DNA of 64,000 nt from Hysterangium stoloniferum (taxonomy: Eukaryota; Basidiomycota; Agaricomycetes; Hysterangiales; Hysterangiaceae). The notes under the pieces are model-generated. The model worked only from the letters and a program-made list of their open reading frames with translations, did no database searches and had not been told where the DNA came from. The position numbers and the translations under genes were made by a program. This document shows positions 1-12,569 of this stretch, one piece after another. The DNA lies in assembly GCA_015178975.1 (NCBI GenBank), contig WHVD01000006.1, forward strand, positions 930,001 to 994,000. Direction: 5' to 3'. Each line of letters starts with the position of its first letter. Position 1 is the stretch's first letter.

Positions 1-667
1 ATAGCTCAATAAATGCTATATATAGTGTCACAGAGCTTCAACAATAAAACAAGCAAAGATCCAGTAATTTAAATACTGATAGATTAATTAGTTGTGCTAT
101 TAAGCTTAAACAACTAAAATCAATGCTTATTTTATTATTGAAAGGTTCAATAGAACTGTGTATGACTCTTTAGCAAATAAACAACTATTCCTTGAGAATA
201 GGGGCTGGAAGGTGAATATATGCACAGTAACTTGGCAGAGACTTGATATAAAGCTTCAGTTTCTTGTATGCTAATTTGTAACTATTAATAGATATTTAAC
301 AAGGTGTTAAATATTTTATTAATAGAGAAGATAATTTGTGTTGGATTTCTTGTGTGCTTGTACTTGATTAATTTACTAACTTAGGTATGGGCCCTGAATA
401 ATCTAAGTGTTGGCAGGGATTTCAGTAAGAATACTTATTAGGTTTATTATGTATTTAATAAGCCTAAGGGGTAGCTGTGAGGCTGGGGAACTTAGATGAT
501 CAGCTAAGTTCAAGAGTTGCTGACAAAGAGTTCTAGATTCTGCAAGTGTAGGTGCTTGCAGTTAGTATATCAGACTAAGGCTATTATTGTCCTTAGGATG
601 ATGAGATAAGCTTCTGAGCTGTGCTGTAAAATATGTGTGATAAGTTGATTTATTGTGGATTTCTGGC
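1..667. other. AT-rich stretch without recognisable gene
   Basis: Nothing coding is supported here: no long ORF, no spliced pattern and no match to the LTR families seen elsewhere in the window. The base composition is AT-rich and CpG-poor, like the decayed repeats at 39-47 kb, so it is probably old repeat sequence. This is inference. Confidence 0.4.
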
Positions 668-1221
668 TGTTACGACCCATTCCCGGATGTTTCAATATCT
701 GACTTCCGACCTCCGACTACGGAACATCATAGTTACCGTATCTTCCGCATTCTTCCCTTGTTCCACATTTGGTAATTTGTCTGTTGACAAGTATTCACTC
801 GTTTGTTTATTATATTCCTGTTTCGGAATCTTGTCTCCCTGATATGTCTTATTGTATTTCCATTTTAAGATTATTTCCGTTTCCATCTTATTATGGTCTT
901 AGTTTGTAGTACAATAACGAGAAGACTTATATTAGTTTCTGTGAATTTGTACTTTACCTTAGATGTGATATTGACTTAGTTTCTTATTCCTTCTCCTGTC
1001 TTTCTGTACACTCGATATTCGGAACTCTTCGGAACTCTTCGGAACTCTGAATATCCATATCTTCCATCGTAAGTCTCACTTCTGAAATTAAGGACTTTGA
1101 GCGTTTGCATAGAGGTGCAGTACATAAGCTGAAGCCGACGTCCTGACCCTATCCGATAGTTCCTGACTTCCTGGTGACTTTCCGATAGTTCCGGAATAAG
1201 TTCCTGACATGGCACTTAACA
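668..1221 (+). repeat. 5' LTR of chromovirus (LTR-A)
   Basis: The repeat starts TGTTACGACC and ends CTTAACA, 554 bp, and is matched by 8945-9488. Near its 3' end it carries the block GCACATAAGCTGAAGCC-like (here GCAGTACATAAGCTGAAG) that recurs in every LTR family of this window. Confidence 0.93.
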
Positions 1222-1255
1222 GTATATCAGATCTCAACTCTGTGACTCACTCATC

Positions 1256-2720
1256 ATGGGTCCCAAATGCAAAGCTGCCGAAGGACCATCCCAACTCCAA
1301 TCCCTGTTGCAACTTTACACCACTCAACCCGAAACCCCAATTCAGCCGACAACATCAGCTTCAGTCGAAGAAGTTACCGAGGAGGTTACCGAGGTAACGA
1401 GGGACACCAATATTCCCCACACTTCCAACAATGAAGCAGAAGATCAGCCAGAGACATTGAAAAAGAAATCTTCCGACGAACCGACTGAAATGTTGTTTAT
1501 CAACTCCATTGTGAAATTCGCTGACTACTTGAAATCCGCTGAGGATAGTAAAGAATCATCCCGCACCGGAGTCAAAGAACCTGAACCATTTACCGGCAAG
1601 GATCCGAAAAAATTGAAGAATTTCCTTCTCCAATGCCGTTTCAGTTTCCGTGATCAACCCACTGCATTTAAATCCGATAATTGAAAAGTCAATTTCACGC
1701 TCTCTTATCTCAAGGATACCGCTCAAGATTGATTCAAACCCGGACTATCTGGAATATCTGACGAGACACCTGTATGGCTCGATGACTGGGATGCTTTTGT
1801 GGAAGATGTTAAGAATTGACAACTGACTAATGTCGGTGGCTGACAGGGACCAATTGGAAGGACTTGGCTTCAGCTTATGTGCTGCGCCCTCGCAAATATC
1901 CGTAGGGTGTCCTTAGATTTCGGGCGGGCAAAGACTAATCCTAAAGAGCTCCTTTCGGCGAGATACCGATCGGAACCGAAGGACAAGTCGAGCGTCGGGC
2001 CAAGGGGTTGGGGCCAGGAGTGGGCGAGCACACGCGAAGGCGGATGGGGGGATTCTTAGTATGAGACTGATACAGGCGTATGAGGGTATTCTGAGTCGAT
2101 ATTCTGATTGCCTAGTGACTACAACTACAGCGGGTTCATATACAAGTAACAGGCATCTGGAAAATACTAATGGGGAGAAGGGCGGAACACGGTATTAACA
2201 ATAAGCTTGACTAGGAACGGGAAGTTTATGATTAGTTCGGAGGCCGATGATAACTGAGAGCGGGATTATGATAAAAGGAAATAGTTCAAGGACTACAAAT
2301 ATAGCTAGACATATGTGAAACATAAGATTGGACGGATCAACATAATAAAGGGGACGTATCAAAGTTTGACCAGACAATACGAGTTATTTTGACGTGGGCG
2401 TAAATGGAGTTTGATCTTTGCGAAAACATTCGTCAGCTTCGGGGCCGATGGTTTCCGAGAGGATGACTTGAAATGTTGACAAGTGGCGATAACCTCGGGA
2501 CCGATAGGGTTGCGACACGGTCGTAACACTGATGGTAAACTCACCCCGAAGGAAAAACAATGATGTATGGACAATGACCTCTGCCTTTTCTGCGGGAAAG
2601 GCGGACACAAGGTTTCCGACTGTACCATTAAATCTAACTCTTCCAAGGCCCGTGCGGCAACTTCTACTACGACTACAACGTCCAAGGAAAAACCTGCCAC
2701 GGAGCTGAAAAAAGAGTAAG
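1256..2720 (+). mobile_element. Chromovirus gag region (fossil)
   Basis: The N-terminal part is a hydrophilic Gag-like protein starting MGPKCKAAEGPSQ. After the solo LTR the sequence encodes a CCHC zinc knuckle (CLFCGKGGHKVSDC) followed by a Ser/Thr-rich stretch. The knuckle is typical of the nucleocapsid part of Ty3 Gag. The region is broken and is split by the solo LTR-D at 1807-2528. Confidence 0.8.
1807..2528 (-). repeat. Solo LTR-D inserted in chromovirus gag
   Basis: This 722-bp unit reads TGTTAAG...CGTAACA on the + strand, so its TGTTACGACC start is on the - strand. It matches the units at 9568-10317, 12954-13676, 47426-48918 and 47940-48669. No coding interior is present, so it is a solo LTR. 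Unlike the copies at 12954 and 47940 it lacks a 5-bp target-site duplication (GAAGA against CTGAT), which suggests rearrangement after insertion. Confidence 0.85.
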
Positions 2721-2793
2721 CAACCCTCCAGAATCTGCACGGACAGAGGGTTGCATTGACTCTTTCCGTGTTTCTGAGGTTATCCGTCTCAAC

Positions 2794-5700
2794 GTGTCCT
2801 CTCTCTCTAATCCCGATTCATTATTTGTAAAACTTGTTTTTGACTTTCTTGGAAATTTAGTGTTCCGAGCTCTGATAGATTCCGGCTCCACACACTGTTT
2901 TGTAGATACCACCTTTGCCATGAAACATAATCTGAAACTCCATTCTGTTCCCACAATTTCCTTGCATTTGTTTGACGGCACTAGCAATATGGCAATTACC
3001 CAAGCCTGCGACATGTCTATCCGGTTCCCTTGTGGAACATCCCAGATGGTTACTTTTTTCGTAACACAGTTGGACTCTAGCTGTTCGGTAGTTCTTGGAT
3101 ACAACTGGCTCACCCGATATAATCCATTGATTGACTGGGTATTGGGCAGTATTAATTTCCGAATTCCCGACACTTCAGTTCCTCCTGCAGCATCTCTTCC
3201 GGCCAATGCCTTTTTGGCATCAGCAGCATCTCTGGCTTCTACCGAAACCTCTGTGCCTCCAAAAATCTCTCTCATCAACGCTTCAGCATTTGTTAGGGGC
3301 AAGTAAACTGGATGGCTCATAGTGTTTTTCGATCAGCTTAAAAGTTGATGAAGCATCCGGACGTTTTGCAACTCCAGAATTATCCGAGCTAAAAGCCAAC
3401 CTGAAAGGAGTTCCCAAAAAATACCATGATTTCGTGGACATTTTCAGTAAGCAAAAAGCTGACCGGCTTGCACCACATAGGCCCTATGACTTAAAAATCG
3501 ATATTGAGCCCGGTTCAAACCCTCCATTAGGACCTATTTACCCATTATCCCAATCGGAACTTTCGTCTATTTGGGAGTTCCTGGATGAACATCTGTCGAT
3601 AGGTTTTATCCGTCCCTCAAAGTCTCCATATGGAGCACCCGTCCTTTTCGTCAGAAAGAAGGATGGCTCCCTTCGACTCTGTGTTGATTTCAGAGGATTA
3701 AATTCCATCACATGGAAAGATAAGTATCCACTTCCACTCGTTACCGATTTACTGGACGCCCCATGGAAAGCTCGGATCTACACCAAAATAGACCTCAAAC
3801 ACGCCTATCATTTGGTCCAAATTGCCAAGGGTGATGAATGGAAAACTGCTTTTCGGACTCGCTATGGATCCTTTGAATGGTTGGTTATGCCGTTCGGCCT
3901 TACCAACGTCCCTTCCGCTTTTCAATGTTTTGTTAATGATATATTTTCCGACATGCTTGATGTATGTGTTATAGTCTATTTGGACGACATTTTGGTATTT
4001 TCCGAGGATCCCGCTCTTCACGATGAACAGGTCCGTGAAGTTTTCCGAAGACTCCGTAAAAATGGTCTTTTCGCCAATGGTAAATAATGCTACTTTGACA
4101 TGGATTCTATTGAATACTTAGGTTTCATTATTGGATCTGATGGTCTCCGTATGGATGAAACCAAGGTTCAAGTTGTCCGCGACTGGCCCGAACCACGGAA
4201 AGTCAAGGACATTCAGTCATTTTTAGGTTTCGCCAACTTTTACCATCGTTTTATTCAGAATTACTCGGACATTACAGTACTGCTCACTCGTCTTACCCGT
4301 AAAACTCAACCATGGGTCTTTGATGACAAATGCCGCTCCACCTTCCAGACTTTAAAAAATGCTTTCACTTCTGCCCCGATTCTTTCCCATTGGAAACCTG
4401 ATGTTCCGATTATTGTGGAAACCGATGCTTCAGATTATGCAATTGCCACGATTCTTTCCATTCAAGATTCCGACGGTGAAATTCATCTGGTTGCATTTCT
4501 TTCTCGGACACTGAAAGTGTCCGAACTCAACTACAATGTTCATGATAAAGAACTTTTGGCAATTTTTGAAGCTTTCAAACATTGGTGCCATTATCTCGAA
4601 GGTTCCGCAACTCCCGTTGACGTTGTTACTGATCACAAAAATCTCAAATATTTTTCTACCACTAAACTTTTAACCCGCCAGCAAGCCCACTGGTCCGAAT
4701 TCCTTTCTGCTTTCAACATGATTATCCATTTCTGACCTGGACATCTTGGTGGAAAACCAGATGCCATGACTCGATGATGGGACATCTATCCTAAAGAGGG
4801 GGAAAGTAACTATGCCATTGTTAATCTGCATAACTTGAAACCGGTTTTTACAACGCAACAACTTTCTGCATCTATTCGAGCGACTTCCCTCTACTATCCA
4901 ATTATGCGTAGCATCATGATTATGGACATCGAGCAATTACATCAAGATATCCTTTCCGCACTCACTTCCGATCCGGTTCTCAAGCCACACCTAGAAGTTC
5001 CTGACAATCCCGACCAACCCCAATGGTCACAAGACTTTCAAGGTTTTATCCGTCTCGATGGACATATCTACGTTCCAGATTCCAGCAATCTCCGACTCCG
5101 CGTACTTCAGTACAAACACGATCATCCAATCTCTGGATATTATGGCATTAACAATACTCTTGGTTTAATCCATAGAGAATACACTTGGCCCAACCTCCGA
5201 GATTTCGTAACCCAGTTCTGTAAGTCATGCACCACCTGCTTATGCTCCAAGACCCAGAGGCATAAGCCGTACGGCCTTCTCAAGCAACTCCTGATACCAG
5301 AAAAACCCTGGAACTCAATTTCCATGGATTTTATCGAACAACTCCCAACTTCCGAAGGCTTTACATCCATTCTAGTTGTTGTGGATCGATTCTCGAAACA
5401 AGGCATTTTCATACCCACTCATGATACAATCACGTCCTTACAATTAGTGGAACTTTTCATTATTCATGTATTTTCCAAACACGGAGTTCCGTCTCACGTA
5501 ACTTCCGATCGAGGCTCCAAGTTCATCTCCCATTTCTTCCAGGCCCTCGGAAAAGCCCTTGACATGAAACTACACTTCACCTCGGGATATCACCCGGAAG
5601 GTGATGGACAAACGGAATGTGTAAATCAAACATTGGAACAATATCTCTGCATCTATTGCAATTATCAACAGGACAACTGGAAATCCCTTCTTCCGATCGC

Positions 5701-6406
5701 AGAATTCGCCTACAATAACTCTCTGAATGCAACTACTGGCGTATCTCCTTTTTTCACCAACAAAGGCTATAATCCAAATCTTACTGTACATTCTGAACAA
5801 GATTTGGCTTCTGTCCGAGCTCAAGAATTTATTACCGACCTCGACGAATTACATCAAGAACTTCAGAAAGCTATTTCTTCTGCACAGGAATATTATCAAC
5901 GTTCCGCAGACAAAAACAGGATCCTGCCTCCTAATTTTAAAATCAGTGATCAGGTTTTTGTAAAAGCTCAATTCTTCCGTACTACCCGACCTTCTAAAAA
6001 ACTCGCTGAGAAATTCTTAGGCCCTTTTGAAATTATAGCACAAGCCGGTTCACTCTCATGGACTCTCCGACTTCCCGATAGTATGCAAGCAGTTCACCCC
6101 GTTTTCCACGTTTCCATGTTAGAACCCTGTGTTCCTAACAAAATTTTGGAATGTATTCAACCTCCGTCCCTTCTGGTCATCATTGACAGAGAACCCAAAT
6201 TTGAAGTTTCCGAAATTTTGGATTCTAAAATCAACAATCCCCGACGTACTTGTAAATTGCTCTATTTAGTCAAATGGGCAGGTTATGAAGGTACCGACGA
6301 GGAAACTTCATGGATATTGGCCACGGAACTCGGACACGCTATGGAAATTGTTACTGATTTCCACACAGCTTATCCAAGCAAACCCGGACCTTTATCATCA
6401 CTCTGA
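2794..6406 (+). mobile_element. Chromovirus pol region with chromodomain (fossil)
   Basis: Domains in order: aspartic protease with the DSGST motif (about 2870-2890), reverse transcriptase with YLDDILVFS (about 3977-4003), RNase H (about 4420-4735), integrase with an HHCC zinc finger (H...H...CKSCTTC, about 5120-5240) and a DDE core (MDF, TSDRGS, GQTE; 5320-5640), then a chromodomain with LVKWAGYEGTDEETSW (about 6268-6315). Chromodomains in this lineage are known to steer insertion toward heterochromatin. The region is broken, with a few breaks. Confidence 0.92.
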
Positions 6407-6984
6407 CTGTGAAGAGTTGATAGATTCTGACCGCTCGATGTACGAAGAATAGTATTTATTCAACTACTATTATCAAGTATTGACCATCCTGTACAATACT
6501 GTAGATTACTAGACTGATAGTACTAGTAAAGGGATGCTCTACACGTCACAAGAGCAACTGTACAGTTGCTCGTGACGATGAGGACCAGAGAAAAGAAGAG
6601 TTGACCTTTACGGTACAACTTGGAGCGAGAAGTAAGAAAGATAGTCAGTGAAAGACTGAATATCAGAAGTAGAGATATAGCAGTGCAAATCGACTAGAGT
6701 GTCGATGAGCGCAAAGATTTGAGAGTGGGACTCGACCTTTGCGGTTCGAGTCCAAAGATTACTAGTACGCAAGAAGTAGCTACCTTTATAAGTAGCTGAG
6801 ATGTTACCCTTGACACCTCTTGCTATTCGATGTCGGGGTCGTTACGAGGTGGTGTCTGCTGGGTAAAAAAGTGTCTGTCTTTTGGCACCGAGAGTGCCCA
6901 TAGGTATACACAAGACTTTGAACTAAGAAATATGGGTATGCTCTAAAGATATAGAGAATTAAGGAAAAGGAATAGAAACTAGAT

Positions 6985-8764
6985 AATAAAGTACTATAAT
7001 ATGTATATTATTCCACTGTCCAACCATGCATATATGCATACCCTTCACACTGACCCTTCCATTTTCTTTCTGTTCAGTTTCTGACACTTCCGTTACTTCC
7101 GATATCACGCTCGTTTTGAAATCATACAAGTCAAATTTATTTGCATCTATTTTAAAGTCTCTGACACTCCGAATCCTCCTTCCATTTCTACTCCCATATC
7201 ATCCACAATCTCCGCACTTTCCACCATATCCTGTACCTCTTCATCTTCACTTTCCAGCCCATTTCCTGACTCCCACCTTTTTTCGACACAATCTGCCAAT
7301 GGATCATTAGGTTGTTCCCATGCCTTATTGGAAAATCTCTCGGAAACTGCGATAACACCGATGCTAACCATTACCTTCTCCAGGAATTCATTTTGCCTCC
7401 AGAAATTTCGGACCAACGAACGGAAATCTTTTTCCTGGATTTCATTATGGCGATCTAGTGTATCCCGCATTTTCATGACTTCCGTCCCAATAAAAACTAA
7501 TGTGTCAACGGTGTCTTTGAGGAGCTCCATGCCCATACTGTCCATTTTTCAGCACCTCAGTTTCCACAGCTTTGGCCACTCCCGAACCTTCCACGTCGTT
7601 AGTTTTCTGAGGCTTCTCACCTTTTGGAACCCATTTTGAGGCAAGAGTGCATGGAAGTTTAAGAACCGTGCAGGGATAGCAAGTTCCACCCCATTTTACC
7701 TTCTGTTTCCAACATGTCATATTCTGTATGGAACATCAATAACACGGTGTGAAGAGTGGCGGAAGTTCTGACCATTCTATATATGAAGAAATGAGTAGAA
7801 AGGAAGGATATTGACCTATTCGGTGCAATATAAGAGAAAGTGAGAGAAAGAGCACGAGATGATGAAGGAGTCAATGAGTGCAATGGTTTGAGTGGAGGCC
7901 TCGACTATTACAGTTCGAGGCCAGAAGTGTTCAGTAGTTTAGATAATGCTACCTAAGTGGTAGCTGACACATTACCCTGATCGCCACTCGTAGTAGACCT
8001 AGTTTATGTCTTACGAGTGGTGGTTCTTGGGTTAAAGTGTGTCTGAGTTCTAATTGGTGCTGAGTGCACCCACAAGTATACACAATGCTTCGAACTAATG
8101 AAATATGCAATATTCAAAGAATATGAAAGATAGAAAAATATGAATAGAATATGTAAAATATAAATCAAATAAAAGGAGTGTTTTACCACAATGAAACTGT
8201 GGTAAAAGCATACTCCTCACACACAGATTTTCATGGACCACTTCCATCCATTCCAGAGCCTTGACCTTTGGCTTCTGTTTCGGAAGTTAATCAAATATTG
8301 GCCTTTTGTAGATGCACTTACTTTAGGACTCGAAGGTCCAGCCTCTCCCTCTACCTCCACCTCCACGGCTTTTTGCTGTACCCAATAGTTATCGGTTGAA
8401 ACCATGGAATCTATGGACAGCACTTACCTTTCCTTCCCTTATCTCCTCACATTTCTTCGCCACCTCTGACTCCTGCTGTAACTTTTCTGCCTCTTCCTTC
8501 TTTTTCTGAGCCTCCACCATTTTCCAGATCCACGCTTCTTTTTCCGCCTTTGCTCGCTCCAACTCCCGTTTTTCCACCTCTTCCGCATCTTTCAACTCCT
8601 GCATCAATGCCTTTTCCTCCTCCTCCTGTCATCGCTTCAACTCCTCCATCCTTTGTCGTTTTTGTTGAAGTTCTGTGACCTTCGACATTTTTTGAAGCAC
8701 GGCAATTTTGGTATCTGAATCTTCCGGGGTAGTGATGAATAGAGGCCGATGAATTGACATACAA
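6985..8764 (-). mobile_element. Antisense coding-like sequence in 3' part of the chromovirus
   Basis: Between pol and the 3' LTR the open reading is on the opposite strand. Reading leftwards, a segment starting MSIHRPLFITTPEDSD leads into a long Glu/Lys/Arg-rich coiled coil (8389-8640). Near 7600-7720 comes a Cys-containing stretch (TCWKQK..GTCYPC..LPC, a possible zinc site). Near 7147-7545 comes an acidic C-terminal part. I do not recognise a named family. Large basidiomycete elements may carry extra genes here, and the antisense orientation suggests separate expression. The sequence is broken, and its exon structure is not resolved. Confidence 0.45.
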
Positions 8765-8944
8765 GTTGTGGATGAAGAAACAAAAACGTTAATTTGAATA
8801 TTTGGAGGTTTTTATACTCAGAACATCAGCCGAAACTCTCACCTCCAGAATTGCGTAAATTTCACGACACATAATAATCAGCCGTCACTTCAATCACTCA
8901 GTACCTAATCACCTCTATGGGATTTCGGCCTAACAGGGGGGTAC

Positions 8945-9488
8945 TGTTACGACCCATTCCTGGATGTTTCAATATCCAACTTCCGATCTCCAACTACGGA
9001 ACATCATAGTTACCATGTCTTCCACATTCTTCCCTTGTTCCACATTTGGTAATTTGTCTGTTGACAAGTATTCACTCGTTTGTTTATTATATTCCCATTT
9101 CGGAATATTGTCTCCCTGATATGTCTTATTGTATTTCCGTTTTAAGATTATTTCCATTTCCGTCTTATTATGGTCTTAGTTTGTAGTACAATAACGAGAA
9201 GACTTATATTAGTTTCCGCGAATTTGTACTTTACCTTGGATCTGATATCGACTTAGTTTCTTATTCCTTTTCCCATCTTTCTGTACGCTCGATATTTGGA
9301 ACTCTTCAGAACTCTGAATATCCATATCTTCCATCATAAGTCTCACTTCTGAAATTAAGGACTTTGAGCATTTGCGTAGAGGCACAGCACATAAGCTGAA
9401 GCCGATGTCCTGACCCTATCCAATAGTTCCCGACTTCCCAGTGACCTTCCGATAGTTCTGGAATAAGTTCCCGACACAGCACTTAACA
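8945..9488 (+). repeat. 3' LTR of chromovirus (LTR-A)
   Basis: This 544-bp unit has the same ends as 668-1221 and is preceded by the polypurine tract CAGGGGGG near 8934-8941. Differences from the 5' LTR are mostly CpG-type transitions. Confidence 0.93.
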
Positions 9489-9567
9489 CTTTGCCACTTG
9501 GCTTGGCATCTTTTTTTCTCGGGGGCATGATTAAACGGAAATTGTCGAGTGTGAAATCAGAATATAC

Positions 9568-10317
9568 TGTTAAGAACTGAAAACTGACTAATGTTGGTAG
9601 GCCAATGGGGACCGATCGGAAGGACTTGGCTTCAGCTTATGTGCTGCACCCTCACAATTATCCGTCAGATGTCCTTAAATTTAAGACGGACGGAGACTAG
9701 TCCTAACGAATACCTCTCAGCGGAACTACCGATTGGAACCGAAGGATAAGTCGAGTGTCGGGCCAAGGGGTCAGAGACTGAGAGGGGGCGAGCGCATGCA
9801 AAGGCGGATAGTGGCATACTTAGTATGAGGCTTCTGGAGGCATAAGTGGGTATTCTGAGTCAATATTCTGATTGCCTAGTAACTACAACTACAGCGGGGT
9901 CATATATGTATGTACAAGTATCAGGCGTCTAGAAAACACTAACTAGGAGAAGAGTGGAAAGCAGTATTGACAAATAAGCTTGACTAGAAACGGGAAGGTT
10001 ACAATTAGTTTGGAGGCCGTACATTAACTGAGAGCGGGATTACGAGAAAAGGAAATAGTCCAAGGGTTACAAGTATATATAGACATATGTGAAACCTAGA
10101 GTAGAGCGGATCATCATAATAAAAGGGACGTATCAGAGTTTAACCAGGTAGTATGAGTATATTTTGATGGGGGCGTAAATGGAGTTTGATCACTGCAAAG
10201 GCATACATCAGCATCAGGAAACCGACAGCTTCCAATGTGAGGACTTGAGCGATGACATGAATCATTGATAGGCGGCGATAACCTCGGGAACCGTCGGGTT
10301 GCGACATGGTCGTAACA
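9568..10317 (-). repeat. Solo LTR-D, decayed
   Basis: The unit runs TGTTAAGAACTG...GGTCGTAACA, 750 bp. It carries the shared LTR block at about 9620-9655. The flanks ATATAC and CCCAT do not match, so there is no target-site duplication. It abuts the old LTR-B relic on its right. Confidence 0.82.
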
Positions 10318-11579
10318 CCCATCCCATTTCATGATTACTTGTTTTGGTTTTATTATTACCAGATTTGGCATTGCATACATTAAACAGTCTATATAATCTA
10401 GCTAATGTTGTATATATGTACAATCTGGTCAGAAAATCAACTAAGTTTTCAACCAAGTTCTCCCCCAGTTTGTTAACTTATATCTGTTAGGATATGTACA
10501 GGGCGGGTCTCTGGAGAAACCCGCGGAATATCCAGTAGGACTTGGCTTCAGCTTATAGGCTGCACCCTCACTAGATCGTGTCGTCCAATTTCAGACAGGC
10601 GGACGGGAATCCCGGGGAGTCTGGGTGGGGGGTGTGGGTCATGAGTCAAGACTGGTGAGAGAGATAGATATGCTGGAGCCTGTGGGCTCCGACTAGTGCG
10701 AGCGGTGTGAATCAAGTAGGGTTTTAGAGCAGAAAATGTATTAGATTACTGGAGGGAATTTAAGCTGATTTTCTGACTGGATTGTATGTACAACATCTGC
10801 CAGTTTAAATAGACCATGGAGTAAATGTCATACCGAATCCAGTAATAATGAAATGAAACGAGCAAAACATAAAACGGGAATAGTAAACACCAAATTGGTG
10901 TTAGGAACGGGATGGAACAGAGCGGAGTCCAAATAGTGACAAATCATAATGGGAAACGGAGTGGGAGTGGAGTCTGAATCGTGACAGGTCATTTGACTAA
11001 AACAGGAATGGGGCTCGGTTAGAGGGAAGTGTGATGTATTAGTCTTATTTTAATACTATTGTCCGAAAAAGGAGTCCAATGCTCTATCAAAATGTGCAAA
11101 TACTCAATTCACTGCAAGGTAAAATAATTTAAGTATTTGATATTAATCAGTGGCAGCTTAAATAGACTTAGAACCCCTGAAGTCAAGAATTTACTTGAAT
11201 ATATGCACCCTATTTCGCAAAGAAGGTTTTGAGAGCTGCTTGTGCAAGCTTGTTCTTTTTCTGTAAAAACACTACTAAAATATGAATAACACTTCACTGA
11301 TTCAGAATCTAGATTCTTCAATTCTAGCTAGTTTACATGTATATATTTTATACTATTTATCAAACAGTAAAAATATTTATAAACAGGTCAAAAGATTAGA
11401 TATAGAATAAAACACTATTTGGCTAATATATGCTTTATTTACACTAACCTACAGGGTCTACTGTGATACTAACTTATCAGGATCTTAATGTAGTCTTAAG
11501 GATTCTGCAAGAATATTCTCAGTATTTGTTTATGTGAATATGCTTTACTAATTCACAATAAATGAACAATGGAAAAGGG

Positions 11580-11950
11580 ATTATTTGTAATGTAATAATC
11601 AGTCAAATTACTCAACAAGAGGTGACTGAAGTTTTAGATTACAAATAACAAGAAATGTAACAAGGATTATTTGCAATGTGATAATCAGTCAAATTACTCA
11701 ACAAGAGGTGACTGAGATTTTATATTACAAATAACAATGTAAAGAAAACTAATAATCGGTACTCAATTAAGAGATGACTATAGTATAAAGGATTAATACC
11801 AGAAACTCAACAAGAGGTGGCAGGGAATCCTGATTGGTCAGAAGAGTGACCAGGGGTAGGATTATTGTCAGAAGCTCAATAAGAGGTGACAAAGGGATCC
11901 TGAGATAACTTAGGTCAGCAGCTCAACTAGAGGTGACTAAGTGTTTGTAT
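11580..11950. repeat. Degenerate direct repeats CAACAAGAGGTGAC
   Basis: The phrase TCAACAAGAGGTGACTG and close variants (CAACTAGAGGTGAC, CAATAAGAGGTGAC, CCAACTAGGGGTGG) occur about eight times. One spacing unit, with AATCAGTCAAATTAC, is duplicated almost exactly. Complementary copies are in copy 2 near 55010-55350 (GTCACCTCAATCTGAG-like). Subterminal repeats of this kind are often transposase-binding sites. That role is inference. Confidence 0.6.
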
Positions 11951-12289
11951 ATATTTATCCAACAGCCCAACTAGGGGTGGAATATAACTGCTTGCTGCAG
12001 TGACACTGATGTGGCTGATAAAATGTAGTAAAGATTGATATTGATTTAAGGCTGGAGCTGAGCTCCTTATATACATTTTGGTCTGAGACATTTAGAAGAT
12101 TCTAGAAGATTGAATGATGTCATTCTGGAAAGAATGATGTCATTTAGAATTTTCTAGAATTTTCTAGAGCATTGTGGAAGGTTCTAACTACTTCTAAGAC
12201 ACTATAGAATATTCTTGGCATAATAGAACTTACTTCGCCAGATTTACGCCGGCGCGGGGCGTGGGAATAAGGGGGGCCGGGGCCCCGGA

Positions 12290-12345
12290 CCCCCCCCCCC
12301 CCCACCCCCCCACCAACCCGACTCGGGGCCCGGCCGGACGGCCGG
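12290..12345. repeat. C-rich homopolymer tract
   Basis: A run of about 15 C, broken by single A residues and followed by another C run, lies in a GC-rich left end of the Crypton element (12240-12430). Such a tract could stall polymerases or form G-quadruplex on the other strand. That is inference. Confidence 0.7.
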
Positions 12346-12569
12346 TTAGCACACGTGACCTGACCGGGTTTGGTTGCGGCGGCGTTGGATGTTTTTCCAC
12401 CCCCCCCAGCAGTCTCACTCTCTCTATCCACCCGACCACGACCCACGAACGACGAACCGGTATGTGCTTTGCATGGGTATGTGCTTTGACAATTGTTATT
12501 TTCCCTTCCGTATTTTGAAACATTGTATAGGCGTTGTATAGGTATCCTCTCCGGAATCCTGTCTTTGAT

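Larger units (their letters stand above)
668..9488 (+). mobile_element. Chromovirus (Ty3/gypsy LTR retrotransposon with chromodomain), broken
   Basis: Fossil LTR retrotransposon of 8.8 kb. It has LTR-A at both ends (TGTTACGACC...TTAACA), a gag with a CCHC knuckle, a pol with protease, reverse transcriptase, RNase H and integrase, a C-terminal chromodomain, and a G-rich polypurine tract just before the 3' LTR. The domain order PR-RT-RH-IN-chromodomain is that of chromoviruses. A solo LTR-D of another family lies in the gag region. No target-site duplication is visible at the outer ends (CTGGC against CTTTG). The copy is broken, with several breaks (about five to ten) besides the LTR insertion. 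The two LTRs differ by roughly 5% by eye, mostly C/T and G/A changes at CpG, which suggests moderate age inflated by CpG decay. Confidence 0.93.
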
